The translations under genes and the position numbers were made by a program. Source: Actinomycetota bacterium (lineage in GTDB: Bacteria > Actinomycetota > Thermoleophilia > Solirubrobacterales > Solirubrobacteraceae). From it: DNA of 23,996 nucleotides. The stretch covers positions 76,303 through 100,298 of the forward strand of contig VAWY01000124.1 in assembly GCA_005888335.1 (NCBI GenBank), given 5' to 3'. The notes below the pieces were generated by a model, which searched no databases, had not been told where the DNA came from, and saw only the letters and a list, made by a program, of their open reading frames with translations. Positions 1-7,631 of the stretch are shown in pieces. Position 1 is the first letter of the stretch. Each line of letters opens with the position of its first letter.

Positions 1-228
1 GCGCTCGTCCTCGACGTGGCCAAGATGCCGTTCATCTCCTCCAGCGGACTGCGCGTCGTCGTCTCGCTGCACCGGCGGCTCGCGCGGCGCGGCGGCGGCG
101 TCGCGGTCGTCGCCGCGCAGCCGTTCGTCAAGCGGATCCTCGAGATGGTCGGGCTGATCGACGCGCTCGTGCTCGCCGCCGACGTCCCGACGGCGATCAG
201 GCTGCTCGGCGCCGAAGCCGCGGCCTGA
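1..228 (+). CDS. STAS-domain protein, C-terminal part (anti-sigma factor antagonist-like)
   Basis: The frame is open from the first base, so the N-terminus lies outside the window; 75 residues are visible. The visible part matches the second half of a STAS domain: a hydrophobic strand (ALVLDVAKMPFI), the SSSGLR turn where SpoIIAA-type antagonists carry their phosphorylated serine, a helix with basic residues, then strand VAVVAA and the ending GLIDALVLAADVPTAIRLL. Family knowledge: such proteins bind anti-sigma kinases in partner-switching, but the STAS protein MlaB instead binds the ATPase of the Mla lipid transporter. Position directly upstream of MlaE-type permeases leaves both readings open. 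The serine-rich SSSG turn favours a phosphorylatable antagonist. A 166-base gap and a hairpin separate it from the permease gene, so it is probably the end of a separate transcript. Confidence 0.8.
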   Translation, partial: ALVLDVAKMPFISSSGLRVVVSLHRRLARRGGGVAVVAAQPFVKRILEMVGLIDALVLAADVPTAIRLLGAEAAA

Positions 229-234
229 CCGATT

Positions 235-250
235 GGGGGCATTTGCCCCC
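235..250 (+). terminator. GC hairpin after the STAS gene
   Basis: GGGGGC (235-240) pairs with GCCCCC (245-250) around an ATTT loop, starting six bases after the STAS stop codon. There is no T-run behind it, so it is not a classical intrinsic terminator. It may terminate weakly, or be part of the regulatory palindrome cluster that follows, because its right arm is shared with the first CCCCATGGGG. Confidence 0.35.
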
Positions 251-278
251 ATGGGGTAAGCGTCTTCCCCCCATGGGG
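244..278 (+). promoter_or_regulatory. Twice-repeated CCCCATGGGG palindrome upstream of the MCE operon
   Basis: The perfect 10-base palindrome CCCCATGGGG occurs at 247-256 and again at 269-278. The starts are 22 bases apart, about two helical turns, which would put both on the same face of the DNA. The first copy has extended near-symmetrical flanks (TTG before, TAA after). Such spacing suits an operator for a dimeric or tetrameric regulator. It lies 117-151 bases before the first permease start. No convincing -35/-10 pair is visible in 229-394, so the promoter itself is not placed. Identity of the binding protein is unknown. Confidence 0.4.
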
Positions 279-394
279 CACTTCCGCGTTCCTCGCTGCC
301 GCGGCACCATCGCTGCCGTCCGAACGGGCAGGGGAGGCGCCGCCGAGCGCTCACTTGCCCGTCCCTTTGATGAGGAGAGAGAGGCAGCCTGCGC

Positions 395-1309
395 ATGGCG
401 ACCAGCGTCACGACTCCCGCGCCGCGAGTCGGCCGCCCTGAGGGCCCGCCGGCCGGCCGGCCGTCCACGCCGGCGCCCGCCCCCGCCCCCGCGCCGTCCG
501 CCGGCTCGGGCGCCGCCCGCCGCGCGGCCGAGGCTCCCCTCGGCTGGATCGAGCAGGTCGCCGGCATGATGGTGCTCACCGGCAAGGCGATGGTGGCGAC
601 GTTCACCCCGCCGTACTCCTGGCGCGACGAGTTCATCCAGGAGTCGTGGCTCATCCTGCGCCGCTGCCTGGTCCCGATGGTCGTCTCGGTGTTCGTCTTC
701 TCGTTCGGCGCGCCGGGGATGCAGGCCACGAACATCACGGCGATCTTCGGCACGGTCGACCGGATGGGCGCGTTCGACGTGATGGCGAGCGTGCGCGAGC
801 TGTCCGGATGGATCAACGGCATGGTCATCGCCGGGGTGGGGGGGACCGCGATCTGCGCCGACCTGGGGGCGCGCAAGGTCCGCGAGGAGCTCGACGCGAT
901 CTCGGTGCTCGGCCTCGACCCGGTGCGCGAGATCGTCACGCCGCGCTTCCTGGCGCTGGGCGTCATGACGCCGCTCATGAACCTCGTGGCGGTCGTGATC
1001 AGCCTCACCGGCTGCTGGGTCGCCGACATCGTGGTGTGGGGCGAGACGACCGGCGGCTTCCTCGCGACGTTCACCTCGAACTTCTCGCTGCCGGACTTCC
1101 TGGGCGCGGTCCTGCGCAGCATCGGCGTCGGCTTCATCGTCGCGATCGCGTGCTGTTACAAGGGCATGTACGTCAAGGGCGGCGCGCAGGGCGTCGGCCG
1201 CGCGGTCAACCAGGCCGTCGTCATCGCGTTCGCCGGCATCTGGGCGTTCAGCAACCTCTTCACGGCGACGATGCTCGCCGCCTTCCCCGAGACCGGGAAC
1301 CTGCACTGA
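395..1309 (+). CDS. yrbEA: MCE-system ABC permease, YrbEA/MlaE family
   Basis: A 304-residue inner-membrane permease of the MlaE/YrbE family, one half of the transmembrane core of a lipid-importing MCE transporter. Several hydrophobic helices are present. The family's cytoplasmic coupling loop lies at about residues 147-185 (GGTAICADLGARKV, EELDAI, LGLDP, then TPRFLAL); it contacts the ATPase. The first 45 residues are an alanine/proline-rich, poorly ordered extension, longer than in MlaE. The ATG at 395 is preferred because a purine-rich ribosome site (GAGGAGAGAGAGG, 372-384) sits ten bases upstream; later ATG codons would cut into the amphipathic helix GWIEQVAGMM. Its stop overlaps the next start (TGATG), suggesting equal expression of the two permeases. 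Confidence 0.93.
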   Translation: MATSVTTPAPRVGRPEGPPAGRPSTPAPAPAPAPSAGSGAARRAAEAPLGWIEQVAGMMVLTGKAMVATFTPPYSWRDEFIQESWLILRRCLVPMVVSVFVFSFGAPGMQATNITAIFGTVDRMGAFDVMASVRELSGWINGMVIAGVGGTAICADLGARKVREELDAISVLGLDPVREIVTPRFLALGVMTPLMNLVAVVISLTGCWVADIVVWGETTGGFLATFTSNFSLPDFLGAVLRSIGVGFIVAIACCYKGMYVKGGAQGVGRAVNQAVVIAFAGIWAFSNLFTATMLAAFPETGNLH

Positions 1310-2172
1310 TGGAGGCCTCGACCGTCAGAACGCCTCGGGTCGGGAGCTCGCTCGCGCCGCCCGGTCCGGGCGCCCGCCTGGCCGAGGGCTTCCTCGGCCC
1401 GATCCGCAACGCGCTGCGCACGGCCGGCGACATCGGCGTCTTCGTCGGCCGCACGCTGATCGAGCTCGGCGGGGTGTGGCGCTACTCGGCCGAGATCCTG
1501 CGCCAGGCCGGGATCCTGATCGCCGGCTCGGCGGTGATCGTCTGCTTCATGGTCTTCCTGATGGGCGTGGTGTGCGGCACGGAGGCCAACTACGTCCTGC
1601 GCGGCTACGGCGCCACGGTGTACTCGGGCGTGTTCACGTCCTACTGCATGGTGCGGGAAATGATCCCGCACATGTTCGGCTACATCCTGTCCGCGAAGGT
1701 GGGATGCGGCCTGTGCGCCGAGATCGGCGCGATGCGGATCCAGGACGAGATCGACGCGATGGAGTCGATGGGTCTCAACCCGCTCCGTTACGTCGTCGCG
1801 ACGCGGCTGGTCGCGGGCTGGCTCGTCCTGCCGTTCTTCTTCATTCTCGCGACGGCGTCCGGGTTCGCCGCGCTGTACCTGATCATCGTCGTCCAGATCG
1901 GCGAGGTCTCGCAGGGCGGCTGGGAGCACGTCCACTGGGCGTTCAGCACCCCGGCCGACTTCTTCTACTCGTTCCTGCGCGTGATGGTCACCGGGACGGT
2001 GATCCTGCTGCTGGGGATGTACTACGGCTACCGCGCGAGCGGAGGGCCGATCGGCGTCGGCACGGCAACGGCCAAGTCGATGATCCTCAACCTCGTCCTG
2101 CTCCATTTCATCCTCGCCGGCATGACGATGATGATCTGGGGGCTGAACCCCAACGCGCCGATCGGGGGCTAG
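1309..2172 (+). CDS. yrbEB: MCE-system ABC permease, YrbEB/MlaE family
   Basis: A 287-residue second permease subunit. It is paralogous to its upstream neighbour and expected to pair with it as the transmembrane heterodimer bound by two MceG ATPases. The coupling loop is visible at about residues 129-167 (GCGLCAEIGAMRI, DEIDAMESMGLNP, then ATRLVAGW), followed by hydrophobic helices up to the C-terminal LNPNAPIGG. The start at 1309 is chosen because it overlaps the upstream stop as TGATG. The frame is open further upstream, but that part lies inside yrbEA and reads as out-of-frame arginine-rich sequence. The N-terminal 25 residues are hydrophilic and proline-rich, as in YrbEA but shorter. Confidence 0.93.
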   Translation: MEASTVRTPRVGSSLAPPGPGARLAEGFLGPIRNALRTAGDIGVFVGRTLIELGGVWRYSAEILRQAGILIAGSAVIVCFMVFLMGVVCGTEANYVLRGYGATVYSGVFTSYCMVREMIPHMFGYILSAKVGCGLCAEIGAMRIQDEIDAMESMGLNPLRYVVATRLVAGWLVLPFFFILATASGFAALYLIIVVQIGEVSQGGWEHVHWAFSTPADFFYSFLRVMVTGTVILLLGMYYGYRASGGPIGVGTATAKSMILNLVLLHFILAGMTMMIWGLNPNAPIGG

Positions 2173-2174
2173 CC

Positions 2175-3518
2175 GTGGGCATCCGTTCGACCAGCGCGCG
2201 GCGCGTCGCCGACTGGCTGCTGAGCAACCCGCTGCTCGTGCTCGCCCTCATCGGCGTCGTGCTGTTCATCAACTGGGCCGTCGGCACGCGCCATCAGCCG
2301 CACGAGGTCCGCGCGGTGTTCACCGAGGCCGTCAACCTCTACCCGGGGCTCGACGTGCGCGTCGACGGGCTCGACGCCGGCAAGATCAAGAAGGTCGAGT
2401 ACTCGGGCGGGCACGCGATCGTGCACCTCGGGATCGACGACGGCTACTGGCCGCTGCACCGGGGGACCACCGCCGCGCTGCGGTTCGGGACGACGATCGG
2501 CAACGGCACGCGGAGGATCGACCTCGACCCCGGGCCGTCGTCGGCGCCGGCGCTGCCCGAGAACGGGATCATCACCAACAAGGACACGGTCGAGGCGACC
2601 GAGTTCGACCAGGTGTTCAACACGCTGAACGGCCGGACCCGCAAGGCCCTGCAGGGCATGCTGCGCGGGACCGGCACGACGTTCGGCCCGCGCGCCCGCC
2701 AGCTGAGCGCGGGCGTGCGGCAGACCGCGCCCGGCCTGCACGCCGTGGCCGGCCTGGCCACCGACCTCGCCGGCGACGAGTACGCCCTCAAGGCGCTCGT
2801 CGCCAACGGCGCGCGCGTGACGCGCACGCTCGCAGCCCGCAAGCCGCAGATCGCCGACCTGATGTCGGTGGCCAGCGGCACGTTCCGGGCGTTCGCCGCC
2901 AACACGCGCGGCATCACCGCGTCGCTCGACCGCTTCCCCGGCACGCTGCGCACCGCCCGCTCGACGCTGGCGCGCCTCGACACGAGCGTCGCCGGGCTGG
3001 ACGGGCTCATGGGCGACCTGCGCCCGGGCGCCGCCGAGCTGCGCCCGCTCGCGCGCTCGCTGCGCCCGGCGCTCAACGACCTGCGCACGGTCGTCCCGTC
3101 GGCCGTCGCCACGCTGCGCACCGGACGGCGGGCGGCGCCGGCGATCGCCGGGCTGCTGGGGCGGACGAGCCCGTTCGCGCGGGCGGCGACGCCCGCCTTC
3201 CGCGGCCTCGCGCCGGTGGTCGGGTGCCTGCGGCCCTACGCGCCCGAGATGGCCGGCTTCTTCGGGACCTGGGCGAGCTGGCCGAGCTACTACGACGGCA
3301 CGGCGCACTACGGCCGCGTCCAGGCGAACTTCGGCTTCTCCGAGCCGGTGATCTGGCCCAAGGAGATCACGAGCGCGGAGTACACGAAGCTGACCGGCCA
3401 GAAGTACGCGCTCGTGCGCCCGCCCGGCTACAACGCCGGCCAGCCCTGGATGCTGCCCGAGTGCGGGGCAGGCCCGGACGGCCTCGACGCGACCAAGGAC
3501 CCGGAGGCGGGCAAGTGA
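2175..3518 (+). CDS. mceA: MCE protein 1 (MlaD domain), MceA position
   Basis: A 447-residue MCE subunit, expected to be one of six different chains forming a ring and long helical conduit for lipids across the envelope. One N-terminal membrane anchor (about 15-35) is followed by the MlaD beta domain (about 43-120, with LYPGLDVRVDGLDAGKIKKV). A long helical part follows with leucine-proline repeats (LRPGAAEL, LRPLARS, LRPALNDLRT). The C-terminal cap has the motif CLRPYAPEMAGFF and two cysteines, C351 and C430, the only ones in the protein. The GTG at 2175 lies three bases after the yrbEB stop and gives the expected short cytoplasmic leader. No lipobox is present. The stop overlaps the next start (GTGA). 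Confidence 0.93.
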   Translation: MGIRSTSARRVADWLLSNPLLVLALIGVVLFINWAVGTRHQPHEVRAVFTEAVNLYPGLDVRVDGLDAGKIKKVEYSGGHAIVHLGIDDGYWPLHRGTTAALRFGTTIGNGTRRIDLDPGPSSAPALPENGIITNKDTVEATEFDQVFNTLNGRTRKALQGMLRGTGTTFGPRARQLSAGVRQTAPGLHAVAGLATDLAGDEYALKALVANGARVTRTLAARKPQIADLMSVASGTFRAFAANTRGITASLDRFPGTLRTARSTLARLDTSVAGLDGLMGDLRPGAAELRPLARSLRPALNDLRTVVPSAVATLRTGRRAAPAIAGLLGRTSPFARAATPAFRGLAPVVGCLRPYAPEMAGFFGTWASWPSYYDGTAHYGRVQANFGFSEPVIWPKEITSAEYTKLTGQKYALVRPPGYNAGQPWMLPECGAGPDGLDATKDPEAGK

Positions 3519-4951
3519 CCCGCGCGCGCACGCGACTCCTCGCGCCGGCGCTGCTCGGCGCCACCGCCGCGGTCGTCCTCGGACTGCTCGTCGCGCACCT
3601 GCTCGGGGGCGGCGGCAAGTACGTCCTGTACGCGAAGTTCAGCGACGCCGCCGGCATCCTCAAGAACAACAACGTCAAGATCGGCGGCGTCCCGGCCGGC
3701 GAGATCAAGGACGTCACGCTGGACGCCCAGGACCACGCGGTGGTCCGCATGGAGCTCGACAGGGGCGCCTACCCGGTCGGCGCCGGGGCGACCGCGCGGG
3801 TCAGGCCGGTCAACCTCCTCGGTGAGAAATACGTCGACCTCGACCCGGGCGACCTGCGCAAGCCCGAGCCCTCGGGCACCACGATCCCGGTGCGCCGCAC
3901 GGGGGTGCCGGTCGAGCTCGACGACGTGCTCAACATGCTCGACCCCGACACGCGCGGGCGGCTGCGCATCCTCATCAACGAGGCGGGGGTCGCGCTGGCC
4001 GGCCGCGGCGCCGACTTCAACCGCACGCTCTCCGAGCTCCCGCCCGCGCTCGACCAGGGCACCGCGCTGGTCGGGCAGGTGGCCGCCGAGAACCAGACGC
4101 TCGGCCGCCTCATCGGCGAGGGCGACCGCGTCATCGCTGCGGTCAACAGTCGCCGCGACGACCTCGGCGCGCTCGTCGACAGCGCCGGCCGCGCCCTGCA
4201 GTCGGTGGCGTCGCGCCGCGCCCAGCTCGGCCGCACCGTGCAGGCCGCTCCGGCGACGCTCGCCCAGCTCCGCACCACGCTCACCGCGCTGCGCGGCACC
4301 GCGCAGCAGCTGCGTCCGGCGCTCAACGACCTGCGCGCGACCTCCCCATCGCTCGCGGACGTGCTCCGGCGCGCGCCGTCGTTCACGCGCGACGCCCAGG
4401 CGGCGCTTGGCGCGGCGCGCGCCGTTGCGCCGGAGCTCTCGCGGCTGGGGCGGCGGGGCACGCCGCCGCTGCGGCGCCTGGCGCCCACGGCGCAGCGCCT
4501 CGCGCGCTTCGCGTCCACCCTCCAGCCGCTCATGAACGGGCTCGACCGGCAGGGCGCGCTGAAGGCCGTCCTCGGCTTCGTCGACGGGTGGGCCGGCGTG
4601 ATCGGCAACCGCGACGGGCTGGGCAACGTCTTCCGCGTCCACGCCACCGCGAGCGAGCAGATGCTCACGAGCGTCCTGGAGCGCATGGCCGCCGACCGGC
4701 CCGGCGCGCGCCGGCACGGGCTGCGGCCCCCGCGCCTGCCCGGCGTGACCGACCACCTGCCCAAGAACGCCGTGCCCGACGTTCACAAGCCGGTCGACCA
4801 CGCCAAGCACGTCGTCCAGCAGATCATCGACAAGCTCCCGCCGGCGGTCAGGGACAAGCTGCCCAAGCAGCTGCCCCCTCCGCCGACCACGCCGCCGCCT
4901 CCCCCCGGCAGCGATGCCCAGGACCTCCTCAACTACCTGCTCGGAGGCTGA
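3515..4951 (+). CDS. mceB: MCE protein 2 (MlaD domain), MceB position, proline-rich tail
   Basis: A 478-residue MCE subunit. Membrane anchor at about residues 8-31; MlaD domain about 35-112 (AGILKNNNVKIGGVPAGEI, later NLLGEKYVDLDPG); then a long helical region with LRPALNDLRATSPS, almost the same as a segment in the upstream MCE protein. A distinct C-terminal region contains GNVFRVHA, then a basic/helical stretch and a proline-rich tract (PPPPTTPPPPPG) ending in a short hydrophobic tail (DLLNYLLGG). It contains no cysteine. The GTG start overlaps the previous stop as GTGA, implying translational coupling. The proline-rich tail may reach across the cell wall or bind a partner; that is inference. 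Confidence 0.92.
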   Translation: MTRARTRLLAPALLGATAAVVLGLLVAHLLGGGGKYVLYAKFSDAAGILKNNNVKIGGVPAGEIKDVTLDAQDHAVVRMELDRGAYPVGAGATARVRPVNLLGEKYVDLDPGDLRKPEPSGTTIPVRRTGVPVELDDVLNMLDPDTRGRLRILINEAGVALAGRGADFNRTLSELPPALDQGTALVGQVAAENQTLGRLIGEGDRVIAAVNSRRDDLGALVDSAGRALQSVASRRAQLGRTVQAAPATLAQLRTTLTALRGTAQQLRPALNDLRATSPSLADVLRRAPSFTRDAQAALGAARAVAPELSRLGRRGTPPLRRLAPTAQRLARFASTLQPLMNGLDRQGALKAVLGFVDGWAGVIGNRDGLGNVFRVHATASEQMLTSVLERMAADRPGARRHGLRPPRLPGVTDHLPKNAVPDVHKPVDHAKHVVQQIIDKLPPAVRDKLPKQLPPPPTTPPPPPGSDAQDLLNYLLGG

Positions 4952-4957
4952 CGCGCG

Positions 4958-6256
4958 ATGAGACGGTATCTGTCCGAACGCTTCGGCCGGCCGGTGGGGC
5001 AGCCGCGCAAGCGGCTGTCGATGATCCTGCTCGGGCTCGCCGGGATCGGCGTCACGGTGCTCATGGTCTACATCGGGTTCAAGGCGCCCGACGCGATCCC
5101 GGGGCGCGCCTACTTCACGGTCCGCGCGCAGTTCAAGGACGCCGACAACGTCTCCAAGCACAGCCAGGTGCGGATCGCCGGCCGCATCGTCGGGCAGGTG
5201 CTCGACCCGCACGTCGAGCACGGGCTCGCGGTGGTCAAGCTCCAGATGGACCCGATCGTCAAGCCGCTGCGCTCGGACACGCGCGTCGTCGTGCGCCCGC
5301 GCAGCGCGGTCGGCGTGCGTTACATCGACGTCGTTCCGGGCAAGCGCGGCAGGCCGCTGCGCGAGGGCGACCTGATCCCCGACGCGCAGACGCAGGCCAC
5401 GCGCCAGCTCGACGAGGTCCTCAGCACCTTCGACCCGGCGACACGCACGAACACCCAGCGCTTCCTGCGCGAGCTCGGGCGCGGCGTGCTCGGCCGCGGG
5501 CAGGACCTCTCGGAGGCGCTCGACAGCGCGCCGGACTTCCTCGCCGGCACGCAGCAGGTCGCGGGCGCGATCGTCAGCCGTCCCGGCGCGATGGCGAGCC
5601 TCATCCGCGGGGGCGAGGGCGCCGCCGCGGCGGCCGACCCGGTGCGCGAGCCGCTCGCCGCCGGGTTCGCCGCGGAGGCGCGCGCCGTCCGCCCGTTCGC
5701 CGACCGCGAGGCGAGCCTGCAGCGGACGCTCGAGGTCGCGCCCGGCGCGCTGGCGACCGTCCGGGCCGGGCTCTCGCAGGCGGATCCGCTGGTCCGCGAG
5801 CTCGGCGGCCTCGGGCGCACGGTGCGCCCCGCGCTCGCCGTCGCGCCGCGCGCGTTCGCCCAGACGAGCGCGCTGCTGCGCGAGGCCAGGCCCGGCCTGC
5901 GGTCGGCGGACCGCACGCTGCGGCTCACCGGGCGCGCCGTCTCGCCGACGCTGGGCCTGCTCGCCGCGGTCCGTCCGGTCCTGCCCAACCTCGACACCGT
6001 GCTGACCGACTCGGTGCCGATCGTGAGCACGCTCGGCGCGCACAGCTGCGACATCAAGCTGTTCGGCAAGAACTGGACCGGCATGATGACCTACGGCAAC
6101 GCCGGCGGCGGCTACCTGCGCCTGAACCTCGTCGGCGGCAGCCAGCAGTCCGTCTACGGCCTCGGCGACGGCGCCGGCCCGGCGGCCGACACCGGCGACT
6201 TCCAGAACGCCTACCCCCAGCCCTGCCAGGCGGGGACCGAGCGACCGGGACGGTGA
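4958..6256 (+). CDS. mceC: MCE protein 3 (MlaD domain), MceC position
   Basis: A 432-residue MCE subunit. A basic cytoplasmic leader (RKR) precedes a membrane anchor at about 20-42. The MlaD domain is at about 50-132 (FKDADNVSKHSQVRIAGRIVGQV, split here as an anchor motif DNVSKHSQVRIAG; later VGVRYIDVVPG). A helical region with spaced prolines follows (VRPALAVAPRAFAQ, VRPVLPNLD). The C-terminal cap is glycine-rich (YGNAGGGYLRLNLVGG) and holds the only two cysteines, C364 and C423. The start ATG follows the upstream stop by six bases; the next gene starts four bases after its stop. The family's usual order puts it at the MceC place, but the letter is assigned by order only. Confidence 0.92.
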   Translation: MRRYLSERFGRPVGQPRKRLSMILLGLAGIGVTVLMVYIGFKAPDAIPGRAYFTVRAQFKDADNVSKHSQVRIAGRIVGQVLDPHVEHGLAVVKLQMDPIVKPLRSDTRVVVRPRSAVGVRYIDVVPGKRGRPLREGDLIPDAQTQATRQLDEVLSTFDPATRTNTQRFLRELGRGVLGRGQDLSEALDSAPDFLAGTQQVAGAIVSRPGAMASLIRGGEGAAAAADPVREPLAAGFAAEARAVRPFADREASLQRTLEVAPGALATVRAGLSQADPLVRELGGLGRTVRPALAVAPRAFAQTSALLREARPGLRSADRTLRLTGRAVSPTLGLLAAVRPVLPNLDTVLTDSVPIVSTLGAHSCDIKLFGKNWTGMMTYGNAGGGYLRLNLVGGSQQSVYGLGDGAGPAADTGDFQNAYPQPCQAGTERPGR

Positions 6257-6260
6257 TCGC

Positions 6261-7631
6261 ATGAGCCTGCGTGCGCGCTTCGAGCGGATCCCGGGCGAGT
6301 CGCGCCCCAACCTGGTGGCGCGCGGCGCCATCGTCCTGGCGGTCTTCGGGACGCTCGCGGTGATCTTCTACGGCCGCGGCATCCCGTTCTGGCCGAAGGG
6401 CGGCGAGGTCGTCAAGGCCGAGTTCGCCTCGGCCGACAACGTCAGCCCCGGCAAGACGCCGGTCCGCGTGCACGGCGTGCCGGTCGGCGAGGTCGAGAAG
6501 GTCGAGCGCCGGTCGGGCGGCCGCGGCGTGGTCGTGACGATGCGCCTCAAGGACACCCACGGCTTCCGCGTCACCCGCGACGCGCGCGCACACATCTACT
6601 GGCGCACGCTGATGGGCTTCAACTTCTACGTCGAGCTCGAGCCGGGCTCGCCGAGCGCGCCGGCCCTCGGCGACCGCTCGATCCCGCTGTCGCACACGAC
6701 GACGCAGGTGGAGCTCGACCAGGTGCTCGCGTCGCTCAAGCCGCCGAGCCGTGCCGGGCTGCAGACGATGCTGCGCGAGTTCGACCGCGGCTTCGCCGAT
6801 CCGGCCGCCGCGGGCCAGACGATCGACCGGCTGGGGCCCGCAATGGCGCGCCTCGCGCCGGGGATCGACGCGCTGCGGGGCACGCACCCCGGCGACCTGA
6901 CCGACACCGTGGGCCACGTCAGCCGGCTCATGGGCTCGCTCGGGCGCAGCGAGGTGCAGCTGGGCGACCTCGTCGGCAACGCCGACACGACGCTCGGCGT
7001 GACCGCGGCGCGCGCCGCCGACCTGGGCCGGATCCTGCAGTCCGGCCCGGCGACGCTGGCCCAGACCGACGCGACCATGCAACGGCTGCGCCGGACGCTC
7101 GACGTCCTGGACCCCGTCGCCGCCGCCCTGCGGCCGGGCGCCCAGCGCCTTGACGACGCCTCGCGGGCGCTGCGGCCCGCCCTCGCCGCCCTGCGCCCCG
7201 TGCTGCACGACGCCCGCCCGCTGCTGCGCGAGCTGCGTCCGGCGCTCGTGCGCCTGCACGGGGCGGCGAGCTCGGGCGCGCCGCTGCTCGACGGCCTCAT
7301 GCCGACGCTCGAGCGCACCAACGACACGCTGCTGCCCTGGGCGAACACGCGCGACGACAACACGGGCCTGCGCAACTACGAAGCGATCGGCCCGGTCTTC
7401 GCCACCGTCGCCGACAGCACGTCGCTGTTCGACCGCTACAGCTTCATCCAGCGCTTCGGAGCCGGCAACGCGTTCGGCGAGCGCACACCGGCGTTCCTGC
7501 CCTGCACGTCGAACGCGATCACCGGCGGCAGCGACAAGCAGAAGCTCGACTGCTCGGACCTCAACGACTTCCTGGGGCGGCTGTTGGGCGGCCCGCCGCC
7601 CGCGCGCCACGGCAAGAGGGGATCGCGATGA
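6261..7631 (+). CDS. mceD: MCE protein 4 (MlaD domain), MceD position
   Basis: A 456-residue MCE subunit. Membrane anchor about 20-42; MlaD domain about 48-131 (DNVSPGKTPVRVHGVPVGEV, then MGFNFYVELEPG). Of the six, it has the densest run of leucine-proline repeats in the helical part (LRPALAALRPVLHDARPLL is one stretch), which probably sets the kinks of the conduit helix. The C-terminal cap has tyrosine/phenylalanine-rich sequence (FDRYSFIQRFG) and the only two cysteines, C415 and C431, which lie close together. The tail is basic (HGKRGSR). The stop overlaps the next start (ATGA). Confidence 0.92.
   Translation: MSLRARFERIPGESRPNLVARGAIVLAVFGTLAVIFYGRGIPFWPKGGEVVKAEFASADNVSPGKTPVRVHGVPVGEVEKVERRSGGRGVVVTMRLKDTHGFRVTRDARAHIYWRTLMGFNFYVELEPGSPSAPALGDRSIPLSHTTTQVELDQVLASLKPPSRAGLQTMLREFDRGFADPAAAGQTIDRLGPAMARLAPGIDALRGTHPGDLTDTVGHVSRLMGSLGRSEVQLGDLVGNADTTLGVTAARAADLGRILQSGPATLAQTDATMQRLRRTLDVLDPVAAALRPGAQRLDDASRALRPALAALRPVLHDARPLLRELRPALVRLHGAASSGAPLLDGLMPTLERTNDTLLPWANTRDDNTGLRNYEAIGPVFATVADSTSLFDRYSFIQRFGAGNAFGERTPAFLPCTSNAITGGSDKQKLDCSDLNDFLGRLLGGPPPARHGKRGSR

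Noticed and set aside
244..278. Assignment of the CCCCATGGGG pair as a true CsoR (copper) operator
   Set aside because: G/C tracts are similar, but the AT-rich flanks are mostly missing and no metal-related gene is in the window.
646..1308. Extended N-terminus for the second permease starting at 646
   Set aside because: This part is an out-of-frame shadow of the first permease; the start at 1309 overlaps the upstream stop as expected.
2444..3121. Repeat array suggested by recurring LRP-type codons in the MCE genes
   Set aside because: The recurring CTGCGCCCG-like units are codons for leucine-arginine-proline in helical regions; they are irregularly spaced and not a DNA repeat or CRISPR array.
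3428..6331. Minus-strand open frame of 967 codons across the MCE genes
   Set aside because: It is rich in arginine, aspartate, valine and histidine with no domain, and lies opposite three clear MCE genes; long antisense frames are expected at this GC content.
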